64,000 nucleotides of DNA from CAZAQS01 sp046485135 (GTDB taxonomy: Bacteria > Chloroflexota > Anaerolineae > Anaerolineales > UBA4823). The stretch is taken from contig JAWOHN010000044.1 in NCBI GenBank assembly GCA_046485135.1, forward strand, positions 1 through 64,000. The letters are read 5' to 3'. A program made the position numbers and the translations under genes. The notes under the pieces are model-generated. The model saw only the letters and a program-made list of their open reading frames with translations. It did no database searches and was not told the origin of the DNA. This document shows, in pieces, positions 59,513 to 64,000 of the stretch. Every line of letters begins with the position of its first letter. Within the stretch, counting starts at the first letter, position 1.

Positions 59513-60635
59513 ATTCGAAAACTGAACCGCGTTCTTTTGCCGATTTTACATTGATCATCGAACCATGCGCTTCTACGATTTGCTTCACCAGGGCCAGACC
59601 CAGACCGGTGCCATTGAATCGGCGTGTGCTGGAGCTATCCAGTTGGTGAAATGGCTCGAAAATTTCCTCAACTCGGTGGCTGGGGATGCCAATACCGGTA
59701 TCCATAATGCCGATCCGTACCATTTCCTGCTCCGGTTCTGCTCTTACACAGACCGTTCCACCGGAGGGGGTAAATTTTATAGCGTTATCTAAAAGCTGCA
59801 ACAGCACCCAGGAAATTTTCTCCTCATCAGCGTAAACAGGGTGTAGATCTCCCGCTAAATCCACCTGCAGAGCTATCTGCTTCGCTTCCGCTCGCGGAAC
59901 TGAACGTTGAACAGCCTTATCGATTATACCAGGCAGGTCAACCGGAGCCAGTTTCAATGTGAATTCACCGCTTGCTGCCTGGGAAAATTGGATCAAGTCA
60001 TTGATCAACTTTTCAAGACGTTCTTCAGCTCGATCGATCACACTGAGAGCATCTGCTTGCATGTTCGTCAACTCTCCCAGGCTTCCATCGCTCAACAAGG
60101 TCAGGTAACCTTTTATATGGGTCAGCGGTGTGCGTAGTTCATGAGAAATATTTGATATAAAATCCGATTTCAGGCGGCTAAGCTGTGATAGCTTGCTGAG
60201 CGCGTTCTGAAGGTCGATGGTCCGTTCCTGGACCCGTTGCTCTAGGCGGCGATTAGCCTGCTGCAACGCATCTTGGAGTTGTAAGATCTGTTCGGTAATA
60301 GCCTGGTCGAGGGTCTCACGATCCACGAAACCAAGCTCCAGTAACACCTGACCTAATAAGAGAGGCCGCCCTTGCTTAACTTGAACCTGCTGAAAATCAA
60401 GAGCATCATTGAGCTTGTCGTTGCTCAAGAAACCCTTTTCTAGCAGATAATCTCCCAGGCGTGGCACGAGCATTTCCGGCGCCACCGGCGCCCCAGAAAT
60501 CTCGGGGTTTGCATCAGCCAGGTGCCTTCCCACCAACATCAGCGCCAGAGCAAGATCTATTCCGCATTCCTGGCAATGCTGTGTGGTCGGATCAACACGT
60601 TGCCCACATATAGGACAAGGCACATCTTTAGACAT
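59478..60635 (-). CDS. Histidine kinase with zinc ribbon and MshEN-like N-terminus
   Basis: A 385-residue soluble kinase. A zinc ribbon uses Cys7, Cys10, Cys21 and Cys24. Residues about 59-118 read RLGDYLLEKGFL-type and LLGQVLLELGFV-type repeats ending ALDFQQ and AITEQ, which resemble the MshEN/T2SSE-N module that binds c-di-GMP in MshE. Coiled coil, HisKA with His165 (ISHELRTPL) and HATPase (LLDNAIKFT, DTGIGI, GTGLGLA) follow. A GAGGATAA site precedes the ATG. It is the first gene of the three-gene kinase-kinase-regulator operon. Two kinases for one regulator suggest signal integration. Confidence 0.88.
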   Translation of the reverse strand: MSKDVPCPICGQRVDPTTQHCQECGIDLALALMLVGRHLADANPEISGAPVAPEMLVPRLGDYLLEKGFLSNDKLNDALDFQQVQVKQGRPLLLGQVLLELGFVDRETLDQAITEQILQLQDALQQANRRLEQRVQERTIDLQNALSKLSQLSRLKSDFISNISHELRTPLTHIKGYLTLLSDGSLGELTNMQADALSVIDRAEERLEKLINDLIQFSQAASGEFTLKLAPVDLPGIIDKAVQRSVPRAEAKQIALQVDLAGDLHPVYADEEKISWVLLQLLDNAIKFTPSGGTVCVRAEPEQEMVRIGIMDTGIGIPSHRVEEIFEPFHQLDSSSTRRFNGTGLGLALVKQIVEAHGSMINVKSAKERGSVFEFVLPNANNNQV

Positions 60636-61028
60636 TTATCCTCAAAAAGGTCACCACAATCTATCCAAACCCAGCCGTAGCTATCCACGCAAATCTGGTT
60701 AGCTCTGCCAGCACACCAACACAGTAAAAAAAAGAGAGAAATTGTAAATTTGATCAACAACCTGTTAATAATAATATACTCAGTTTCCTGAGAAAGCAAG
60801 TCAAAACCAGGTCCTTCTAGGCGGATTTCGATCAGACGCATGTTGATCCATCTAGTGGTTGCTTGAAGAAACAGACTCAACCAAGCCAGTTATGCCAGCA
60901 ATTTTCAGTAAGGTTGTAAAGTGTTTGTAAGGTAAATTGGCTAAGTTTTGGGGCATAATCACAACAGCAGGACATATTGAAATGGAAAAGTTGGCAAATT
61001 AGTCCATCCCAGAGATCAACCAAACAAT
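60636..61028 (+). promoter_or_regulatory. Intergenic region with PhoB-like direct repeats and promoter
   Basis: In this 393-bp gap, TTGTAA occurs at 60914-60919 and 60925-60930 (11-bp period), the spacing used by OmpR/PhoB-family regulators. A weaker third match lies one period upstream. CATAAT at 60954-60959 is a likely -10, with no good -35, as expected for an activated promoter. It would drive the receiver gene at 61029. GTAAGGT also repeats at 60908 and 60927. A small CTCAG/CTGAG hairpin lies near 60780-60793. The rest is AT-rich and shows no gene. Confidence 0.45.
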
Positions 61029-61448
61029 ATGGTAAACAAGAAGATAACGCGCGTCTTAGTTTTAGGAGAAGATAACACAACCACCGACCTGCTCAAAATG
61101 ACACTCAGGCCTGGGCTTTACGAGATTATTTGTGTGAGCTCCGTTGAAGATGTTTACGAAGCTATAAAAACTCACAATCCCCAACTCATTATCTTGGATA
61201 TAATTATTCAAAACAATAATGAAGTGCTTATGTGCAAAAGGATCCGCGAGTTCAGCAAGGCTCCTATCCTGGTGTTGTCAGCCATCAAAAAACCGGACAT
61301 TGTAGCAAGCTTTTTAGATGGAGGAGCCGACGGATTTTTATCCAAGCCTGTCCCCAACGAGATCCTGGTTGCGCAGATCAACAACCTGACCCGGCGCGCT
61401 GGTTTTGAAAGGGAGGCCGCCGCCGCGAACTGTTATGAAGAGGTATGA
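61029..61448 (+). CDS. Single-domain response regulator
   Basis: A 139-residue lone receiver. The phosphoacceptor Asp lies in IILDIIIQNNNEVLMCKRIREF, with an Asn-rich loop after the Asp instead of the usual Pro-Gly, and the switch Lys in FLSKPVPNEIL. The first acidic position reads GEDN. No output domain is present; a short Ala-rich tail ends the protein. It lies between the kinase operon (divergent) and a zinc-ribbon gene 3 bp downstream. It may be a relay partner of the divergent kinases. Confidence 0.88.
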   Translation: MVNKKITRVLVLGEDNTTTDLLKMTLRPGLYEIICVSSVEDVYEAIKTHNPQLIILDIIIQNNNEVLMCKRIREFSKAPILVLSAIKKPDIVASFLDGGADGFLSKPVPNEILVAQINNLTRRAGFEREAAAANCYEEV

Positions 61449-61451
61449 ATC

Positions 61452-61748
61452 GTGCAAAACTGCTCAGTATGCAACGCTCAATCTCCAGATTCAGCCAGAC
61501 ACTGCAGCAACTGTCAGGCTGATTTGCGAGAATTCTCCACTACCAGCGTGGCGCTAAAACGTATCCAAAACAACTCGCGAGTTGAAAGCGTAATCCTATC
61601 TGTTGCGGCAGATGCCTGCCCTGCCTGCCAAAAATATCAGGGGGGGTATGCGAAAGATGAAGCGCCGGTTTTACCCATTCAGGGCTGTTCCCATCCGAAC
61701 GGCTGTCGCTGTTTTTACCAGCCTGTATTATCGGATATCTATCCCTGA
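61452..61748 (+). CDS. Small double zinc-ribbon protein
   Basis: A 98-residue protein starting at GTG 61452, 3 bp after the receiver gene. The N-terminal ribbon has Cys-x2-Cys ... Cys-x2-Cys (NCSVCNAQ, HCSNCQAD). A second Cys group follows (ACPACQK and GCSHPNGCRCF). This resembles zinc-ribbon/DZANK-type adaptor proteins. It is 3 bp downstream of the receiver, so it may act with it. Its last 10 bp overlap the convergent tRNA nucleotidyltransferase gene. Confidence 0.7.
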   Translation: MQNCSVCNAQSPDSARHCSNCQADLREFSTTSVALKRIQNNSRVESVILSVAADACPACQKYQGGYAKDEAPVLPIQGCSHPNGCRCFYQPVLSDIYP

Positions 61749-63430
61749 TCCAAACGCCCCTCAATTTCATTCAGAAGGTTCTTCGCCAAGGATAAGGCCT
61801 GTTCCTTGGCGTCAATTTTTCCAACAGCCTGGTTTTCACGGATAGCTTCGAGAAGTTGCCCTACAACCGGTCCAGGCTGGAGATTTAAATATTCCATCAG
61901 CTCATTCCCGTCAAGAATTGCAGGGGGAGAAACGCTCTCTTGCGCTGCTTCCCACCACGCTTGGAGCAGTGTGCGGACCACCTGCAAATGCCGGGTCCAA
62001 TGCTCTAAGGATAGGCTTGGACCGTAGGTAGCCAGAACATCTGCCAGGGATAATAAACAGATATCCACGCCAGCCGGGCCTGTAGCCTTGAAGAAGCGAT
62101 AAATTGCCCGCCGGCTAACCGGGTCGGAACCCTGGGATAACAAAATAGGCCTGAGATGGTGGCGTACGATGGTTCCCACCCGATCAATTTCAACATTACT
62201 TAAGCGCAAACTGCGCGCCCGCTCGATAAGGAGAGACTCTCCCACCTGATCATGTTGGAAAAAGCGGATGCGGTTAGCATCATCTACCGCCCAAGTTTGG
62301 GGTTTGCCAATATCATGGTACAGAGCTGCCAGGAACAGCAACCCTCGTAAAGAGCGATCTTTGGTCAGTTCAGACTGGAAATGCTGATCGATCTGCTGAC
62401 GGAAGCGGCCCAGGTTCATCACCAACGATCCCATAATCAAGTTGGCGGCAGATTCTTCGTTGTATGATATTTGTAACGCTTGAAGCACGTTGTCTAACTG
62501 CTGCATTACTCCCAAAGTATGTTCCCACACATCATAAACATGTGGAGGCGATTGGTCTACACCCTTCAAAGCAGTTAATTCCGGCAAAATGTGGGGGAAA
62601 ACGCCGAGTAAGTCCAAAGCCCGGAAACAAGTATGGGGCTGAGGGCCAGATAAAATCTTGAACAGCTCATCTCGCAACCTTTCCGGAGAAACTGCCGGCA
62701 ATGCGCTTACCCCAGCGCGCAGCAGGGCTAGAGTTTGCGGAAGAATATGAAAATTATAGGCAGCTGCCAGACGAATTGCGCGCAGAATGCGCAGAGGATC
62801 ATCTGTGATAGAGGTCGGGGAACAAGCACGCAAGCGCCTGGCGTGCAAATCTGCCGCGCCTCCCAGTGGGTCAAACAGGGCCATATTCTGGCGCAGGTCT
62901 AAAGCCATAGCGTTAACGGTGAAGTCACGCCCCCGCAAATCACTTTCCAGATCAGGTCCCCGGTAGGCCGCAAAATCCAGGGCACGGCCAGAGTCTGCGT
63001 GTCCGGGGAGGATCAGGCGGGCGGTTTCTCTTTCTTGATCGAGAGGGAAATAGGCTGCTCCAATTTGGTTGGCAACCATACGGGCATATTTCAATACATC
63101 CCCAGGGAGCACAAAATCCAAATCATGCATGCTGCGTCCAAGCAGCGCATCTCGCACCGCGCCGCCCACCAGATGCAAAGGGATATGGTCAGGTATCGCT
63201 TCTGCAACCTGTTCGATTAGTGCAGATGAGGCAATTGGTTTTGAAATGGGTACATAAACGATGCGCGGCGTTTCTTTTGGCCGGGTCGCTTTTGCTGCCC
63301 GCAGAGCCTGGTCAGGTGTGCCGCCCTGTCCAATGACACGCTCACCCAGCAGAGCGACCCAGCGACCCGCATACTGAGCCAGGTGATCTACCTCACCGGA
63401 TGGGTCCAACGATTCAGGCAATCCGTTCAT
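61739..63430 (-). CDS. tRNA nucleotidyltransferase (CCA-adding type) with HD domain and N-terminal DUF5678-like extension
   Basis: A 563-residue enzyme. An N-terminal module of about 60 residues (LAQYAGRWVALLGERVIGQGGTPDQALRAAKA) resembles DUF5678. The class II polymerase head has LVGGAVRDALLGRSMHDLDFVL, RGRDFTVNAMALDL and DDPLRILRAIRLAAAYNF. An HD domain follows (ALYHDIGKP, RHHLRP). It adds CCA, or only A or CC, to tRNA 3' ends; the tRNA-Gly here lacks encoded CCA. The start overlaps the hpt gene by 4 bp. The extension is not usual in the family. Confidence 0.9.
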   Translation of the reverse strand: MNGLPESLDPSGEVDHLAQYAGRWVALLGERVIGQGGTPDQALRAAKATRPKETPRIVYVPISKPIASSALIEQVAEAIPDHIPLHLVGGAVRDALLGRSMHDLDFVLPGDVLKYARMVANQIGAAYFPLDQERETARLILPGHADSGRALDFAAYRGPDLESDLRGRDFTVNAMALDLRQNMALFDPLGGAADLHARRLRACSPTSITDDPLRILRAIRLAAAYNFHILPQTLALLRAGVSALPAVSPERLRDELFKILSGPQPHTCFRALDLLGVFPHILPELTALKGVDQSPPHVYDVWEHTLGVMQQLDNVLQALQISYNEESAANLIMGSLVMNLGRFRQQIDQHFQSELTKDRSLRGLLFLAALYHDIGKPQTWAVDDANRIRFFQHDQVGESLLIERARSLRLSNVEIDRVGTIVRHHLRPILLSQGSDPVSRRAIYRFFKATGPAGVDICLLSLADVLATYGPSLSLEHWTRHLQVVRTLLQAWWEAAQESVSPPAILDGNELMEYLNLQPGPVVGQLLEAIRENQAVGKIDAKEQALSLAKNLLNEIEGRLDQG

Positions 63431-63984
63431 TCCATCGGGCTGTAGCGAGTCTGGTCCAGGGCTGCTACAAAAGGCAGGTTGCGATAGTACTCATCCACAT
63501 CTAAACCATATCCAAAGATGAATTTATCCGGGATGACAAAGCCTGAATAGGCTATGGGCACTTCAGTCTGGCGACGCTCAGCCTTATCCAATAAGACACA
63601 TACCTTCAGGCTTTTTGGACGGCGAGTCTCCAAAAACTCGAACACAGCCTGGAGGGTATAACCGCTATCGACGATATCTTCCACCAGAAGGACATTGCGA
63701 TCGCGAATATCGGTGTTCAAATCAAGGGTGATGCGCGCCTGACCGGTTGTGCTGCGCGCACCAATGCCATAAGACGACACCGCCATAAAATCTACCAAAT
63801 GCGGGATTTCAATAGCGCGCATCAGATCCACCAGGAAAACCACCCCACCTCGTAAGATACATACCAAGAGCAGGTCTTGATCCAAGTAATCTCGCGAGAT
63901 CTGTTTGCCCAGTTCGGAAATCCTTTTCTGCAAGGTTTCTGCATCGATTAAAATTTCATCGAGGAAATCATGATAGTCTTGCAT
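63427..63984 (-). CDS. hpt: Hypoxanthine phosphoribosyltransferase
   Basis: A 185-residue purine-salvage enzyme that makes IMP or GMP from hypoxanthine or guanine and PRPP. Motifs: LLVCILRGGVVFLVDLMRAI, the flexible loop SSYGIGARSTTG, the PRPP site VLLVEDIVDSGYTL and VCVLLDKAERR, then 'FVIPDKFIFGYGLDVDEYYRNLPFVA' with the base-binding Lys. Length is typical. ATG 63984 is set by GGAGGT just upstream; an ATG at 63999 lies on top of that site. It overlaps the nucleotidyltransferase gene by 4 bp. It may start further upstream of the window only as a promoter; the coding part appears complete. Confidence 0.94.
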   Translation of the reverse strand: MQDYHDFLDEILIDAETLQKRISELGKQISRDYLDQDLLLVCILRGGVVFLVDLMRAIEIPHLVDFMAVSSYGIGARSTTGQARITLDLNTDIRDRNVLLVEDIVDSGYTLQAVFEFLETRRPKSLKVCVLLDKAERRQTEVPIAYSGFVIPDKFIFGYGLDVDEYYRNLPFVAALDQTRYSPME

Positions 63985-64000
63985 AATAAACCTCCACATC

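Overview
The window looks like a piece of chromosome from an uncultured or fermentative member of the Chloroflexota, most likely class Anaerolineae. This is inference from gene style: very GAF-rich histidine kinases and 'orphan' GAF sensors, threonine-proline repeat linkers in secreted cell-wall proteins, MoxR/VWA and AMMECR1 genes, leaderless-type promoters (a -10 hexamer 6-7 nt before ATG), and moderate GC. No phage, plasmid, insertion sequence with a transposase, rRNA or CRISPR array was seen.

Layout. 1-436: the 3' end of an unknown gene and a tRNA-Gly(CCC) with a consensus promoter and terminator. 563-18895: one long co-directional signalling run. It has two stand-alone receiver proteins, five consecutive GAF sensors (four of them membrane-anchored, two with Cache and HAMP modules) that lack any output domain, a ParA-type ATPase, a 1308-residue PAS/GAF hybrid histidine kinase, a threonine-synthase-like PLP enzyme fused to a receiver domain, and an EamA transporter. 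19003-21720: a separate GAF histidine kinase on the other strand. 21945-28075: metabolism (ornithine carbamoyltransferase, ornithine aminotransferase, alanine dehydrogenase family, CoA-transferase, pyruvate kinase). 28125-35642: a lipoprotein, a degenerate DNA-methylase-like protein and a class A penicillin-binding protein. 35685-42796: MaoC hydratase, a PII-like protein with a CPA2 antiporter, an (alpha/alpha)6 glycosidase, two tandem c-di-AMP-receptor-like proteins, PRPP synthetase and AMMECR1. 43151-47099: cell wall (amidase, L,D-transpeptidase), LURP-one-like protein and a thioredoxin-TPR protein. 47096-52329: a Vps62-like membrane protein, a VWA/MoxR pair and a zinc ribbon protein. 52413-52546: a MITE-like palindromic repeat. 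52625-57465: cobalamin adenosyltransferase, DUF554, DsbA-like, GNAT, TPR and XRE genes. 57531-61748: a two-component cluster (two kinases, an OmpR-type regulator, a lone receiver, a double zinc ribbon). 61739-64000: a CCA-adding-type tRNA nucleotidyltransferase and hypoxanthine phosphoribosyltransferase.

How it may work together. The 17-18 kb signalling run is the most unusual part. Several paralogous GAF sensors, probably gathered at the membrane, have no transmitter of their own, and only one kinase lies in the run. I infer that they either feed that kinase by GAF/coiled-coil contacts or act as a scaffold that the ParA-like ATPase positions. The run ends in a metabolic enzyme that carries its own phosphoreceiver, so phosphorylation may act directly on amino-acid metabolism. 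A second theme is second-messenger and PII-like control: two c-di-AMP receptor homologues and a PII-like protein paired with a cation/proton antiporter. A kinase with a MshEN-like (c-di-GMP-binding type) module lies at 59478-60635.
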